Below, piece after piece: positions 1 to 9,789 of a DNA stretch of 64,000 nucleotides. The notes below the pieces were generated by a model. It saw only the letters and a program-made list of their open reading frames with translations. It was not told the origin of the DNA and searched no databases. The position numbers and the translations under genes were made by a program. The stretch comes from Brucellaceae bacterium (GTDB taxonomy: Bacteria > Pseudomonadota > Alphaproteobacteria > Rhizobiales > Rhizobiaceae), in assembly GCA_020637775.1 (NCBI GenBank), contig JACKJV010000008.1, positions 62,001-126,000 of the forward strand, read 5' to 3'. The first letter of the stretch is position 1; every line of letters starts with the position of its first letter.

Positions 1-381
1 GAGCACGGCGATCTGGAATGGGAGGCCCGGCTCAATGCCGCCCATCACAAGCTGGCCCATATCGAGGCCAAGATGCGCGCGGCCGGCGACATAGCCGAAT
101 TCGTGCCGATCTGGACCCGCATCGACTGGGAATTCCATGACACGCTGCTTTCCGCCTGTCCGTCGGATACGCTGCGCTCGGTCCATCGCAACGTCTATGA
201 ACAATTCCGCCAGCAGGTCGTCGCGGAGCTCGAATCGGCCGGCTTCCGCGAAGCGACCGTGCCCGAGCATGAAGCCATTCTGACCGCCGCGATCCGGCGC
301 GATGTCAAAGCCTGCAAGGCGGCCATTCACGCCCATCTGCAAACCTATCGCGAAGACCTTTTCGACAAGAATTTCGCCTGA
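1..381 (+). CDS. GntR-family regulator, FCD domain (5' truncated)
   Basis: The reading frame is open from the first base of the window, so the N-terminal winged-helix DNA-binding domain lies outside. The visible 126 residues are an all-helical FCD ligand-binding domain: the DWEFHDTLL segment and the PEHEAIL segment supply the histidines and acidic residues that usually bind a metal and an organic-acid ligand in this family. It sits 30 bp upstream of a sugar-acid dehydrogenase gene and runs in the same direction, so it is the likely local regulator of the catabolic cluster. The inducer cannot be read from the sequence. Confidence 0.8.
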   Translation, partial: EHGDLEWEARLNAAHHKLAHIEAKMRAAGDIAEFVPIWTRIDWEFHDTLLSACPSDTLRSVHRNVYEQFRQQVVAELESAGFREATVPEHEAILTAAIRRDVKACKAAIHAHLQTYREDLFDKNFA

Positions 382-411
382 CCGGTTTCAGGCGCCGGGA
401 GGAGGCCGGCA

Positions 412-1179
412 ATGATGACATCTGGGCTTTTCGACCTAACCGGGCAAACCGCGCTCGTCACCGGTTCCAGCATGGGCATCGGCCTTGCGCTGGCCAAGGG
501 CCTTGCCGCGCATGGCGCCGCGGTCGTGGTCAACGGCCGCAACCGCGACCGCGCCGAAACCGCAGCGCAGGCGATCCGCGCCGAAGGCGGCAAGGCATCG
601 GTCGCGAGCTTCGACGTCACCGATGCGGATGCGGTGAACCGCGCCGTCGCGGACATCGAGGCCGACGGCCCGGTTTCCATCCTCGTCAACAATGCCGGCA
701 TGCAGTTCCGCACGCCGCTGGAGGACTTTCCCGACGAGAAATGGGACGAACTGTTCCGCACCAATGTCACCAGCGCCTATCTCGTCGGCAAAGCGGTGGC
801 GCGCGGCATGATCGCGCGCCACGCCGGCAAGATCATCAACATCGCCTCGGTGCAAAGCGAACTGGCAAGGCCCGGCATCGCCCCCTACACCGCCACCAAG
901 GGCGCCATTCGCAACCTGACCCGCGGCATGGCCACCGACTGGGCGCGCCACAACATCCAGGTCAATGCCATTGCGCCAGGCTATTTCAGGACGCCGCTGA
1001 ACAAGGCGCTTTACGAGGATGCCGATTTCTCCGCCTGGCTGGAAAAGCGCACACCCGCCGGGCGCTGGGGCGAAGTCGGGGAACTCGTCGCCGCCGCCGT
1101 CTTCCTCGCGGGCAAGGGCTCGTCCTTTGTCAACGGCCACACGCTTTACGTCGATGGCGGCATCACCGCCTCCATCTGA
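412..1179 (+). CDS. SDR oxidoreductase, gluconate 5-dehydrogenase-like
   Basis: A classical short-chain dehydrogenase of 255 residues, the usual length. It has the TGSSMGIG cofactor motif near residue 17, the NNAG motif, and a YTATK active-site Tyr-xxx-Lys after the catalytic serine of IASVQS. The overall pattern is closest to gluconate/2-keto-gluconate 5-dehydrogenases, which interconvert a sugar acid and its keto form with NAD(P)H. It begins a run of co-directional sugar-acid genes, with 30 bp to the next. SDR substrate assignment by eye is weak: the fold is certain, the sugar acid is not. Confidence 0.75.
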   Translation: MMTSGLFDLTGQTALVTGSSMGIGLALAKGLAAHGAAVVVNGRNRDRAETAAQAIRAEGGKASVASFDVTDADAVNRAVADIEADGPVSILVNNAGMQFRTPLEDFPDEKWDELFRTNVTSAYLVGKAVARGMIARHAGKIINIASVQSELARPGIAPYTATKGAIRNLTRGMATDWARHNIQVNAIAPGYFRTPLNKALYEDADFSAWLEKRTPAGRWGEVGELVAAAVFLAGKGSSFVNGHTLYVDGGITASI

Positions 1180-1209
1180 CCGACGAACGCACCAAAGAGA
1201 AGAGACACC

Positions 1210-2091
1210 ATGACCAAGCCGCAGATTGCATTCCTGGGAACCGGCCTGATGGGGGGACCGATGGCCGCCAATCTTCTCAAGGCCGGCTTCCCCGTCACCG
1301 CGTGGAATCGCACGCCGGAAAAGGCCGAGGCGCTGGCCCCCGCCGGCGCCACGGTAGCCGCCACGCCGCGAGACGCCGTGCGCGATGCCGATTATGTCAT
1401 CTTCATGCTTTCCGATGGAGCGGCCGTCGGCGAAATGCTGTTTGAAAAGGGCGTCGCGGACGCAATGAAGCCGGGCGCCGTCGTCCTTGACATGAGTTCC
1501 ATCAAGCCTTCCGAGGCCCGCGCCCATGCCGCGCGGATGGAGGCCATGGGCCTCGGCCATGTCGATGCACCGGTCTCCGGCGGCACCAGGGGAGCAGAGG
1601 GCGCGACGCTCGCCATCATGGCAGGCGGCAGGGAAGATGTGATTGAATCCGCGCATCCGGTTTTCGCAGCCATGGGCCGGCCTGTCCGCGTCGGCCCGCA
1701 CGGCGCCGGTCAATTGTCCAAGCTGGCCAACCAGGCCATTGTCGCCGTCACCATCGGTGTCGTGGCCGAGGCCATGCTTCTGGCCGAAAAGGGCGGAGCC
1801 GATCCGGCCGCCATCCGCCAGGCGCTGAAGGGCGGGTTTGCCGATTCGATCATCCTGCAGCAGCATGGCGAGCGCATGACGACCGGCAACTTCACGCCTG
1901 GCGGGCCATCGAAATTCCAGTTGAAGGACATCAACAACGTGCAGGAGGAAGCCGCCCGTTGCGGTCTCACGCTGCCATTGACAACCCAGATGCAGGAGCG
2001 CTTCAAACGCTTCGTCGAAGAGCTCGATGGTGCCGACAAGGACCATTCCGGCATCTGGCTCGAACTGCTCGACAGCAACGGCATCAACTGA
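1210..2091 (+). CDS. beta-hydroxyacid dehydrogenase (3-HIBDH / tartronate-semialdehyde reductase family)
   Basis: 293 residues with an N-terminal Rossmann motif (FLGTGLMGGPMAANL), the substrate signature DAPVSGGTRGAEGATL near residue 120, and the catalytic lysine in GAGQLSKLANQ. These mark the 3-hydroxyisobutyrate dehydrogenase superfamily, which includes tartronate-semialdehyde reductase (GarR) and L-threonate dehydrogenase (LtnD). It is followed 29 bp later by a DenD-like epimerase-fold dehydrogenase, a pairing that fits four-carbon sugar-acid or glyoxylate metabolism. A cytosolic NAD(P)-dependent step is expected; the exact substrate is inferred only from neighbours. Confidence 0.8.
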   Translation: MTKPQIAFLGTGLMGGPMAANLLKAGFPVTAWNRTPEKAEALAPAGATVAATPRDAVRDADYVIFMLSDGAAVGEMLFEKGVADAMKPGAVVLDMSSIKPSEARAHAARMEAMGLGHVDAPVSGGTRGAEGATLAIMAGGREDVIESAHPVFAAMGRPVRVGPHGAGQLSKLANQAIVAVTIGVVAEAMLLAEKGGADPAAIRQALKGGFADSIILQQHGERMTTGNFTPGGPSKFQLKDINNVQEEAARCGLTLPLTTQMQERFKRFVEELDGADKDHSGIWLELLDSNGIN

Positions 2092-2120
2092 AAAACCGCC
2101 GCACGGCCCGGAGAAGAGAA

Positions 2121-3107
2121 ATGAACTTCCTGATCATCGGCGGCGCCGGCATGGTGGGCCAGAAACTCGCCCGCGCAATCGCCGCCGGCGGACTGGCCGG
2201 AACCTCCGTGACCGGCATGGTCCTGCACGACATCGTTGCCGCGAAGCCGGTCGAGGCGGGGTTCCCGGTCACGGTCGAAACCGGCAATTTCGCAGACGCC
2301 GGCGAATGCGGCCGGCTTGCCGCTGCCCGCCCGGACATCGTCTTCCATCTGGCCGCCATCGTGTCCGGCGACGCGGAACAGAACTTCCGGAAGGGCTGGG
2401 ACATCAATGCCCGCGGCTCCTGGCACCTGCTGGAAGCCTTGCGCGCCGAACATGAGGCCAGCGCCGGTAGCTACCGCCCGCGTGTTGTCTTCACCTCATC
2501 CATCGCCGTCTTCGGCCCGCCCTTCCCGGCAAAGATCGGAGACGATTTCCTCTGTGCGCCGCAAACCTCCTATGGCGCCCAGAAGGCAATGACCGAATTG
2601 CTGGTGGCCGACTATGCGCGCAAGGGCATCATCGACGGCCTCTCGATCCGCCTGCCCACCATCTGCGTGCGCCCCGGCAAGCCGAATCTCGCCGCCTCAT
2701 CCTTCTTCTCCGGCATCATTCGCGAGCCCCTGAACGGGCAGGAAGCCATCCTGCCGGTCGATGACGACGTACGCCACTGGCATGCCTCGCCGCGCTCCGC
2801 CGCCGGCTTCCTCATCCATGCCGCCACGCTCGATACAAACCTTCTGGAGGGCCGGCGCAGCCTCAACATGCCCGGCGTCTCCTGCACGGTCGCCGAACAG
2901 ATCGAGGCGCTGCGCATGGTTGCCGGCGATGCCCCCGTCGCGCTGATCCGCCGTCAGCCCGACGAGACCATCCGCCGGATCGTGGCCGGCTGGCCGCGCG
3001 ACTTCGACCCGGCCCGCGCGATCGCGCTGGGCTTCAGGGCGGAAAGCAGTTTCGAGGACATCATCCGGATCTATGTCGAGGATGATCTGGACGCACCTAA
3101 GGCCTGA
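2121..3107 (+). CDS. denD: NAD-dependent epimerase/dehydratase-fold enzyme, D-erythronate dehydrogenase-like
   Basis: An extended-SDR protein of 328 residues from the ATG at 2121, preceded by a purine-rich GGAGAAGAGAA ribosome site; an upstream in-frame extension has no such site. It shows IIGGAGMVGQKL at the N terminus, the SYGAQK active-site Tyr-Lys pair, and the RLPTICVRPGKPN stretch. These match the family annotated as D-erythronate dehydrogenase, which oxidises a C4 acid for entry into the threonate/erythronate route. No OtnK or OtnC partner is visible here, so a different sugar acid remains possible. Confidence 0.68.
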   Translation: MNFLIIGGAGMVGQKLARAIAAGGLAGTSVTGMVLHDIVAAKPVEAGFPVTVETGNFADAGECGRLAAARPDIVFHLAAIVSGDAEQNFRKGWDINARGSWHLLEALRAEHEASAGSYRPRVVFTSSIAVFGPPFPAKIGDDFLCAPQTSYGAQKAMTELLVADYARKGIIDGLSIRLPTICVRPGKPNLAASSFFSGIIREPLNGQEAILPVDDDVRHWHASPRSAAGFLIHAATLDTNLLEGRRSLNMPGVSCTVAEQIEALRMVAGDAPVALIRRQPDETIRRIVAGWPRDFDPARAIALGFRAESSFEDIIRIYVEDDLDAPKA

Positions 3108-3142
3108 CAAGCCGGGAAACACCGCAAGGGATGCATGAAACG

Positions 3143-3892
3143 ATGGGCAACAGATTGAGACTTGAAGGCAAGACCGCGCTGGCGACCGCCGCCGGCCAGG
3201 GGATCGGGCGAGCCACCGCCATCGCCATGGCCGACGAGGGCGCGAAGGTCTTCGCAACCGACATCAACGAGACGGCGCTGGCGGACCTTTCCGCGCTGAA
3301 CCATCCCAACATCGAGACCTTCGTGCTCGATGCCCGCTCCGACGAATCCGTGGCGCAGGGCGTCAAGCGGGCCGATCCCGACATCCTCTTCAACTGCGCC
3401 GGCTTCGTTCATCACGGCACGATACTCGATGCCACCGACGCGGAATGGGATTTCGCCTTCGATCTGAACGTGCGCTCCATGTACCGCACCATACGCGCCG
3501 CGCTTCCGGCCATGGTCGGACGCGGCTCCGGCTCCATCGTCAACATTGCCTCTGTCGCCTCCTCGGTGACGGCGGCACCCAACCGTTTCATCTACGGCAC
3601 CACCAAGGCGGCCGTCATCGGCCTGACCAAGTCGGTCGCCCAGGATTTCGTGACAAAGGGCGTGCGCTGCAACGCCATCTGTCCGGGGACCGTGGAAAGC
3701 CCGTCCCTGCATGACCGCCTGCGCGCCACCGGCGACTACGAAGCGGCCATGGCGGCTTTCATCGCCCGCCAGCCCATGGGCCGGATCGGCAAACCGGAGG
3801 AAATCGCCGCCCTTGCCGTCTACCTTGCTTCCGACGAAAGTGCTTTCACCACGGGGCAGGCCTGCGTGATCGACGGCGGCTGGTCGATCTGA
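3143..3892 (+). CDS. SDR dehydrogenase, 2-keto-3-deoxy-L-fuconate dehydrogenase-like
   Basis: A 249-residue SDR. The N terminus [19 protein letters not shown] and the middle motifs (NCAGFV; IASVASS; YGTTK) are typical of the DHRS6-like branch that contains 2-keto-3-deoxy-L-fuconate dehydrogenases, which oxidise the C4 hydroxyl of a 2-keto-3-deoxy acid. Start choice is uncertain: an ATG at 3131 follows AAGGG with no spacer, while the ATG at 3143 gives the family length. The next genes are an IlvD/Edd dehydratase and an FAH hydrolase, the enzymes expected before and after this step, which strengthens the role. Confidence 0.7.
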   Translation: MGNRLRLEGKTALATAAGQGIGRATAIAMADEGAKVFATDINETALADLSALNHPNIETFVLDARSDESVAQGVKRADPDILFNCAGFVHHGTILDATDAEWDFAFDLNVRSMYRTIRAALPAMVGRGSGSIVNIASVASSVTAAPNRFIYGTTKAAVIGLTKSVAQDFVTKGVRCNAICPGTVESPSLHDRLRATGDYEAAMAAFIARQPMGRIGKPEEIAALAVYLASDESAFTTGQACVIDGGWSI

Positions 3893-3935
3893 CCGCCGCG
3901 CGCACAATCCCTGCCCCCGACCGAAGAGACCGATC

Positions 3936-5735
3936 ATGACAAAGAAAAAAGACCCCGCCAGCCTGCGTTCCCGGCAATGGTTCAACAATCCCGATGACGC
4001 GGAAATGACCGCGCTTTATCTGGAGCGCTACCTCAACTACGGCCTGACGCTGGAAGAGCTGAAGGGCAGCAAGCCGATCATCGGCATCGCGCAGACCGGT
4101 TCCGACCTGTCGCCCTGCAACCGCCACCACCTCGAACTGGCCAAGCGCGTGCGCGACGGCATCATTGCCGCGGGCGGCACGGTGATGGAAATCCCGGTCC
4201 ACCCGATCCAGGAAACCGGCAAGCGCCCGACCGCCATGCTGGACCGCAACCTGGCCTACCTGTCGCTGGTCGAATCGCTGTACGGCTACCCCATCGACGG
4301 CGTGGTGCTGACAATCGGCTGCGACAAGACCACCCCGGCCCTGCTCATGGCCGCCGCCACCGTCAACATCCCCGCCATCGCCTTTTCCGTCGGCCCCATG
4401 CTCAACGGCTGGTATCGCGGCCAGCGCACGGGCTCCGGCACCATTGTCTGGAAGGCGCGCGAACTCCATGCCGCCGGCCTGATCGACGACGAGGGCTTTG
4501 CCGAACTCGTCGCCTCCTCAGCCCCCTCCACCGGCTATTGCAACACCATGGGCACGGCCACCACCATGAACTCGCTGGCCGAGGCGCTCGGCATGCAGAT
4601 GCCCGGTTCCGCTGCCATTCCCGCGCCTTATCGCGAACGCGGCCAGATGGCCTATGAGACCGGCCGGCGCATCGTCGACATGGTGCACGAGGACCTCAAG
4701 CCCTCGCAGATCATGACGCGCGAAGCCTTCGAGAACGCCATCGTGGTCAATTCCGCCATCGGCGGATCGACCAATGCACCCATCCATCTCAACGCCGTGG
4801 CCCGCCATCTCGGCGTTCCGCTGGACAATGACGACTGGCAGAAACTCGGCCACGACATTCCGCTTCTGGTCAATCTCCAGCCGGCGGGCGAATATCTCGG
4901 CGAGGACTACCACCGCGCCGGCGGCGTTCCCGCAGTCGTCAACGAATTGCTGAAAGCCGGCCTCCTGCCGCATCCCGATGCGATCACCGCCAATGGCAGG
5001 ACCATGGCCGAGAACTGTTCGGGCCGCGAGATCGTCAACCCGGACGTCATCAAGCCCATCGGCGAGCCGATGAAGAAGAGCGCCGGCTTCATCAACCTGA
5101 AGGGCAATCTCTTCGACAGCGCCATCATGAAGACCTCGGTCATTTCCGAGGAATTCCGCCAGCGCTACCTGTCCAACCCGGACGATCCGGAAGCCTTCGA
5201 AGGCCGCGCCGTGGTGTTCGACGGGCCCGAGGATTTCCACAAGCGCATCGACGATCCCGCACTGGAGATCGACGAGCATTGTGTCCTCTTCATGCGCGGC
5301 GCCGGCCCGATCGGCTATCCGGGCGGCGCGGAAGTGGTGAACATGCGCCCGCCCGCCTATCTCATCAAGAAGGGCGTTTCATCGCTGGCCTGCATCGGCG
5401 ACGGCCGCCAGTCCGGCACGTCCGGTTCGCCCTCCATCCTCAACGCTTCGCCCGAGGCGGCCGCCGGTGGCGGCCTTGCGCTGCTGAAAACGGGTGACCG
5501 CGTGCGCATCGACCTGCGCAAATGCACCGCCGACATGCTGGTCTCCGATGACGAACTGGCCGCGCGCCGCAAGGCGCTGGAGGAACAGGGTGGCTTCCCC
5601 ATGCCCGAAAGCCAGTCGCCCTGGCAGCAGATCTTCCGCGAAAAGGTCCAGCCGTTTGCCGAGGGCATGACGCTCAAGGATGCCGACACCTATCGCGACA
5701 TCGGCAACCGCCATGTCCCGCGCAACAATCACTGA
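3936..5735 (+). CDS. IlvD/Edd-family sugar-acid dehydratase (arabinonate/xylonate type)
   Basis: 599 residues, the length of pentonate dehydratases. The three cysteines expected to hold a [2Fe-2S] cluster are present at C61 ([10 protein letters not shown]), C129 ([11 protein letters not shown]) and C202 ([12 protein letters not shown]), with the spacing seen in rhizobial L-arabinonate dehydratase. The enzyme should remove water from C2/C3 of an aldonic acid to give the 2-keto-3-deoxy acid. It is placed between the SDR that would oxidise that product and the FAH hydrolase that would cleave it. Pentonate, fuconate or another aldonate cannot be separated by eye. Confidence 0.85.
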   Translation: MTKKKDPASLRSRQWFNNPDDAEMTALYLERYLNYGLTLEELKGSKPIIGIAQTGSDLSPCNRHHLELAKRVRDGIIAAGGTVMEIPVHPIQETGKRPTAMLDRNLAYLSLVESLYGYPIDGVVLTIGCDKTTPALLMAAATVNIPAIAFSVGPMLNGWYRGQRTGSGTIVWKARELHAAGLIDDEGFAELVASSAPSTGYCNTMGTATTMNSLAEALGMQMPGSAAIPAPYRERGQMAYETGRRIVDMVHEDLKPSQIMTREAFENAIVVNSAIGGSTNAPIHLNAVARHLGVPLDNDDWQKLGHDIPLLVNLQPAGEYLGEDYHRAGGVPAVVNELLKAGLLPHPDAITANGRTMAENCSGREIVNPDVIKPIGEPMKKSAGFINLKGNLFDSAIMKTSVISEEFRQRYLSNPDDPEAFEGRAVVFDGPEDFHKRIDDPALEIDEHCVLFMRGAGPIGYPGGAEVVNMRPPAYLIKKGVSSLACIGDGRQSGTSGSPSILNASPEAAAGGGLALLKTGDRVRIDLRKCTADMLVSDDELAARRKALEEQGGFPMPESQSPWQQIFREKVQPFAEGMTLKDADTYRDIGNRHVPRNNH

Positions 5736-5759
5736 CACCAAAGACCACAAGGATAGTCC

Positions 5760-6608
5760 ATGAAACTCGTTCGTTACGGCAATCCCGGAGAGGAAAAGCC
5801 CGGTCTCATCGACGCCGAGGGCGCATTGCGCGATCTTTCGGCCCATGTTGCCGACATTACCGGCGCCACGATTTCCGATGACAGCCTGGCCCGCCTGGCC
5901 GCGCTCGACACCGCTTCACTGCCAAAGGTGGAAGGCAATCCGCGCTTCAGCCCCTGCGTCGGCCAGATCGGCAAGTTCATGTGCATCGGCCTGAACTTTT
6001 CCGACCACGCCGCCGAGACGGGCGCGGCCATCCCCGAACATCCGATCCTGTTCATGAAGGCCAATTCGGCCATTGTCGGCCCGAATGACGATGTGGTCAT
6101 GCCGCGCGGCTCCACCCATACCGATTGGGAAGTGGAACTCGGCGTCGTCATCGGCAAGGCTGCGAAATACGTCTCCGAAGGCGATGCGCTGGATTACGTG
6201 GCCGGCTATTGCGTCATCAACGATGTGTCCGAGCGCCATTTCCAGACGCAGCTCACCGGCCAGTGGACAAAGGGCAAGTCCTGCGACACCTTCGGCCCGA
6301 CCGGCCCCTGGCTGGTCACGCGCGACGAGGTGGGCGATCCGCAGAACCTCGACATGTGGCTGGACGTCAACGGCAAGCGCATGCAGAACGGCAACACGGC
6401 CACGCAGATTTTCACCGTGGCCCAGGTCATCGCCCATCTTTCCACGCTCTTCACGCTGCATCCCGGCGACGTCATCTCCACCGGCACGCCGCCCGGTGTC
6501 GGCATGGGCATCAAGCCGCAGCCCGTCTACCTCAAGGAAGGCGACGTGATGGAACTGGGCATCGACAAGCTGGGCAGCCAGCGCCAGACCGCGAAGGCGG
6601 ACGCCTGA
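5760..6608 (+). CDS. fumarylacetoacetate hydrolase-family protein, 2,4-diketo-3-deoxy-acid hydrolase-like
   Basis: 282 residues with the FAH fold. CIGLNFSDHAAE begins the catalytic domain; metal-binding acids occur in the THTDWEVELGVVIGK segment and the later NDVSERHFQ and KSCDTFGPTGPW segments. The C-terminal STGTPPGVGMG motif is classical. Close relatives are annotated as ureidoglycolate lyase or 2,4-diketo-3-deoxy-L-fuconate hydrolase. Given the dehydratase and keto-deoxy dehydrogenase just upstream, cleavage of a 2,4-diketo-3-deoxy acid to pyruvate plus glycolate or lactate is the better reading. Its stop is separated from the next start by two bases. Confidence 0.8.
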   Translation: MKLVRYGNPGEEKPGLIDAEGALRDLSAHVADITGATISDDSLARLAALDTASLPKVEGNPRFSPCVGQIGKFMCIGLNFSDHAAETGAAIPEHPILFMKANSAIVGPNDDVVMPRGSTHTDWEVELGVVIGKAAKYVSEGDALDYVAGYCVINDVSERHFQTQLTGQWTKGKSCDTFGPTGPWLVTRDEVGDPQNLDMWLDVNGKRMQNGNTATQIFTVAQVIAHLSTLFTLHPGDVISTGTPPGVGMGIKPQPVYLKEGDVMELGIDKLGSQRQTAKADA

Positions 6609-6610
6609 CC

Positions 6611-7357
6611 ATGAACGTCTACGACTTTTCCGGCGAGGTCGCCGTCATTACCGGCGGGGCGCAGGGCATCGGCCTTGCCACCGCCCGCCGCATGATCGAA
6701 GGCGGCGCGCAGGTCCGCCTCTGGGACATCGACGCGGCCATGCTGGAAAAGGCGAAGGCGGCGCTCGGCGATGCCTGCTCCATTGACCGGGTGGACATCA
6801 CCGACCCCGCCGCCTGCCAGGCGGCGGCATCGGCCGCCGTGGCCGATCTCGGCAAGCTCTCCGTGCTGGTCAATTCCGCCGGCATTGCCGGACTGAACGA
6901 TCCGGTCGAGGTCTATCCCGAGGAAGAATGGCTCAGGATCATAAACCTGAACCTGAACGGCACCTTCTACACCAACAAGGCGGTCATTCCCCACATGAAG
7001 GCCAATGGCTACGGCCGCATCGTCAACGTGGCCTCGATCGCCGGCAAGGAAGGCAATCCGAACGGTTCGGCCTATTCGGCTTCCAAGGCCGGTGTCATCG
7101 GCTTCACCAAATCGCTCGGAAAGGAACTGGCCGGCCTTGATATTGCCGTCAATTGCATCACGCCGGCTGCCGCGCGGACCCGCATCTTCGACCAGATGAA
7201 GCCCGAATTCATCGACATGATGCTGTCCAAGATCCCGCGCGGACGCTTCGTCGAGGTCGAGGAAATCGCCGCCATGATCTGTTTCATGGCCAGCCGCGAC
7301 AACGCATTCACCACCGCCGGTGTCTTCGACATATCCGGCGGCCGTGCGACCTACTAG
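6611..7357 (+). CDS. SDR oxidoreductase, 2-keto-3-deoxy-aldonate dehydrogenase-like
   Basis: A 248-residue SDR starting at the ATG two bases after the preceding stop, so almost certainly translated in the same operon. It has TGGAQGIG, a diverged NSAG motif in place of NNAG, IASIAGKEG, and YSASK with the active-site Tyr and Lys. The SDR members of 2-keto-3-deoxy-rhamnonate pathways look like this. With three SDRs in one cluster the division of labour is unclear: this one could oxidise the keto-deoxy acid, or the parent sugar. Confidence 0.7.
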   Translation: MNVYDFSGEVAVITGGAQGIGLATARRMIEGGAQVRLWDIDAAMLEKAKAALGDACSIDRVDITDPAACQAAASAAVADLGKLSVLVNSAGIAGLNDPVEVYPEEEWLRIINLNLNGTFYTNKAVIPHMKANGYGRIVNVASIAGKEGNPNGSAYSASKAGVIGFTKSLGKELAGLDIAVNCITPAAARTRIFDQMKPEFIDMMLSKIPRGRFVEVEEIAAMICFMASRDNAFTTAGVFDISGGRATY

Positions 7358-7378
7358 AGCACCGAAAGGCGACAAGAC

Positions 7379-8347
7379 ATGAAACCGGACCTCCTGCTCG
7401 TCGGCGGCACCACGCCGCGCACCATGGCTGCGCTCGAAAACCGCTTCACCGTTCACAAGGCCGTTGACGTGGCCGATTGGGACGCGTTTCTGGCGGAAAA
7501 GGGCGAGAGCATCCTTGCCGTCTCCACCAACGGCCATGACGGCCTGAAGCCCGAAATCATGGCGAAGCTGCCGAACCTGAAGGTCATCTCCTGTTTCGGC
7601 GTCGGTTATGACGCCATCGACACGAAAGCGGCGGCGGAGCGCGGTATCATCGTCACCCATACGCCCAACGTGCTGAACAACGATGTCGCCAACACCGCCA
7701 TCCTGCTCATGCTCGCCGTCTCGCGCCGCGTCGTGCGCGACGACGCCTATGTACGCGCCGGCAAGTGGAGCGGCTTCGGCGCTGCCCCGCTGACCACCTC
7801 CATCGAGGGCAAGAAGGTTGGCATCCTGGGCCTGGGCCGCATTGGCGAAACCATCGCCCGCAAGCTGGAGGCCGGCTTCGGCTGCCGGATCAGCTACCAC
7901 AGCCGCAATCCGAAGGACGTATCCTGGCACTATTGCCACGATCTCGTCGAAATGGCGCGTGACGTGGATTATCTCGTCGTCATCACGCCCGGCGGCGCCG
8001 CCACCAACAAGCTGGTGAACCGGCAGGTCATCGAGGCGCTCGGTCCGGAAGGCACGCTCATCAATGTCGCCCGCGGCACGGTCGTCGATGAGAAGGAAAT
8101 GGTCGATGCCCTGGTCGAGGGCCGCCTCGGCGCTGCGGGTCTCGACGTGTTCGAGAATGAACCCAACGTACCCGAGGCGCTCTTCCCGCTCGAAAACGTC
8201 GTCCTCCTGCCCCATGTGGGCAGCGGCACGGTGGAAACGCGCCGCGCCATGGGCGACCTGACGGTGGAAAACCTCGTCCGCTTTTTCGACGAGGGCACCG
8301 TCACCACGCCGGTGCCCGAATGCGCCCATCTTGTCGCGAAAGGCTGA
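7379..8347 (+). CDS. D-2-hydroxyacid dehydrogenase (glyoxylate/hydroxypyruvate reductase-like)
   Basis: 322 residues of the D-isomer-specific 2-hydroxyacid dehydrogenase family. The GILGLGRIGETIARK dinucleotide motif is in the centre; the catalytic Arg lies in NVARGTVVDEK, the Glu in the following segment (VFENEPNVPE) and the His in LLPHVGSGT. Relatives reduce glyoxylate or hydroxypyruvate. In this cluster it would balance glycolate/glyoxylate produced by the hydrolase upstream and the oxidase downstream. Confidence 0.82.
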   Translation: MKPDLLLVGGTTPRTMAALENRFTVHKAVDVADWDAFLAEKGESILAVSTNGHDGLKPEIMAKLPNLKVISCFGVGYDAIDTKAAAERGIIVTHTPNVLNNDVANTAILLMLAVSRRVVRDDAYVRAGKWSGFGAAPLTTSIEGKKVGILGLGRIGETIARKLEAGFGCRISYHSRNPKDVSWHYCHDLVEMARDVDYLVVITPGGAATNKLVNRQVIEALGPEGTLINVARGTVVDEKEMVDALVEGRLGAAGLDVFENEPNVPEALFPLENVVLLPHVGSGTVETRRAMGDLTVENLVRFFDEGTVTTPVPECAHLVAKG

Positions 8348-8350
8348 CAC

Positions 8351-9751
8351 GTGACGGCACCTGACGATGGTGGCGCGGCCTTCCTTGCGGAACTGCGCGC
8401 CGCCTTTGACGAACGAACGCTTCTTGCCGGCGAAGCAGTCCCCCAACGCAACCGGCAGGACTGGAGCGGCCTGGGGCCGGTTGCGCCGCTGGCGCTGATC
8501 CGTCCCGCCACGACGGCGGACGTGTCGCGCGCCATGGCGATCTGCCACCGCCACGGCGTCGCCGTGGTTCCACAAGGCGGGCTGACGGGCCTGTGCGGCG
8601 GCGCGCGGCCGGTCGAAGGGGCTATCGCACTTTCGCTTGAACGCATGACCGCCATCGAGGAAGTCGACGCCACGGGCGGCACCATGACGGTCCAGGCCGG
8701 CATTGCACTGGAAAAGGTGCAGCAGGCCGCAGCCGCGCACGATCTCTACATGCCGCTGGATCTCGGCGCGCGCGGATCCTGCGCCATCGGCGGCAACATC
8801 GCCACCAATGCCGGCGGCAACCGCGTCATCCGCCATGGCATGATGCGCGACATGGTGCTGGGCATCGAGGCGGTTCTGGCGGACGGCACGGTGATCACCA
8901 GCCTCAACCGCATGATCAAGAACAATGCGGGCTATGACCTGAAACAGCTTTTCATCGGTTCGGAAGGCACGCTCGGCATCGTCACGCGTGCCGTTCTGCG
9001 TCTGGCGCCCATGCCGGCCTTTTCCACCGCCGCGGTTTGCGCCCTGGACAGCTATGACGCCGTTCTCGATCTGCTGAAATCGGCGCGGCGCGGCCTTGGC
9101 CCCATGCTGTCGGCCTTCGAGGTCATGTGGGCCGACTACTGGGAACTGGTCGCCACGACGCCCGGATTGCGCATGCCGCTCGGCTCCGGTCACGCCTTTT
9201 ACGCTCTCATCGAGGTTCAGGGCACCGACGAGGTCCACGACCGTGCCAAGTTCGATGCCTTCATGGAGGCGCGTGCGCAGAGCGGCCTGCTGGCCGATGC
9301 CGTGCTGGCCCGCTCGGCGGCGGATGTCCGCGACTTCTGGGCCGTGCGCGATGCCGTGTCGGAATTTGCCCGGACCTTCGGCCCCCATGTCGCCTTCGAT
9401 ATCGGACTGCCGGTCAACCGCATGGATGAATTCGCCACCGCCTGCCGGGCCGCGCTGGCCGAAACGCTGGACGCCCCGCATGCGCTCTTCTACGGCCATG
9501 TCGGCGACGGCAACCTGCATATCGTGGCCCGCGACAGGGCCGCGCAGGAACTGCCCAAACAGGTGATAGCCGAAACGGTCTACCGCCTTGTCGGCGCCTT
9601 TGGCGGCACCATATCCGCCGAGCACGGTATCGGCCTGACAAAGAAGCCGTGGCTTGGCCAGACCCGTTCCACGACCGAGATCGAGACCATGGCGCGCATC
9701 AAGGCCGCGCTCGATCCCGCCAACCTGCTCAACCCCGGCAAGGTGTTGTGA
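8351..9751 (+). CDS. FAD-linked oxidase, glycolate oxidase GlcD / D-lactate dehydrogenase-like
   Basis: 466 residues with a GTG start three bases after the previous stop. The N-terminal FAD_binding_4 (PCMH) domain is visible in VVPQGGLTGLCGGARP and in the stretch ending IATNAGGNRVIRHG. The C-terminal domain contains YGHVGDGNLHI and AEHGIGLTKKPWL, both diagnostic of the GlcD/D-lactate dehydrogenase/D-2-hydroxyglutarate dehydrogenase group. It should oxidise a D-2-hydroxy acid, passing electrons via FAD. As no GlcE or GlcF is nearby, a single-subunit dehydrogenase is more likely than the three-subunit glycolate oxidase. Confidence 0.82.
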   Translation: MTAPDDGGAAFLAELRAAFDERTLLAGEAVPQRNRQDWSGLGPVAPLALIRPATTADVSRAMAICHRHGVAVVPQGGLTGLCGGARPVEGAIALSLERMTAIEEVDATGGTMTVQAGIALEKVQQAAAAHDLYMPLDLGARGSCAIGGNIATNAGGNRVIRHGMMRDMVLGIEAVLADGTVITSLNRMIKNNAGYDLKQLFIGSEGTLGIVTRAVLRLAPMPAFSTAAVCALDSYDAVLDLLKSARRGLGPMLSAFEVMWADYWELVATTPGLRMPLGSGHAFYALIEVQGTDEVHDRAKFDAFMEARAQSGLLADAVLARSAADVRDFWAVRDAVSEFARTFGPHVAFDIGLPVNRMDEFATACRAALAETLDAPHALFYGHVGDGNLHIVARDRAAQELPKQVIAETVYRLVGAFGGTISAEHGIGLTKKPWLGQTRSTTEIETMARIKAALDPANLLNPGKVL

Positions 9752-9789
9752 ATGACCGCCCGCCGGACGCAAACGCCTGGATGGATGGC

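Noticed and set aside
436..2046. Minus-strand frame opposite the first two dehydrogenase genes
   Set aside because: Spans two well-supported genes and shows no recognisable fold.
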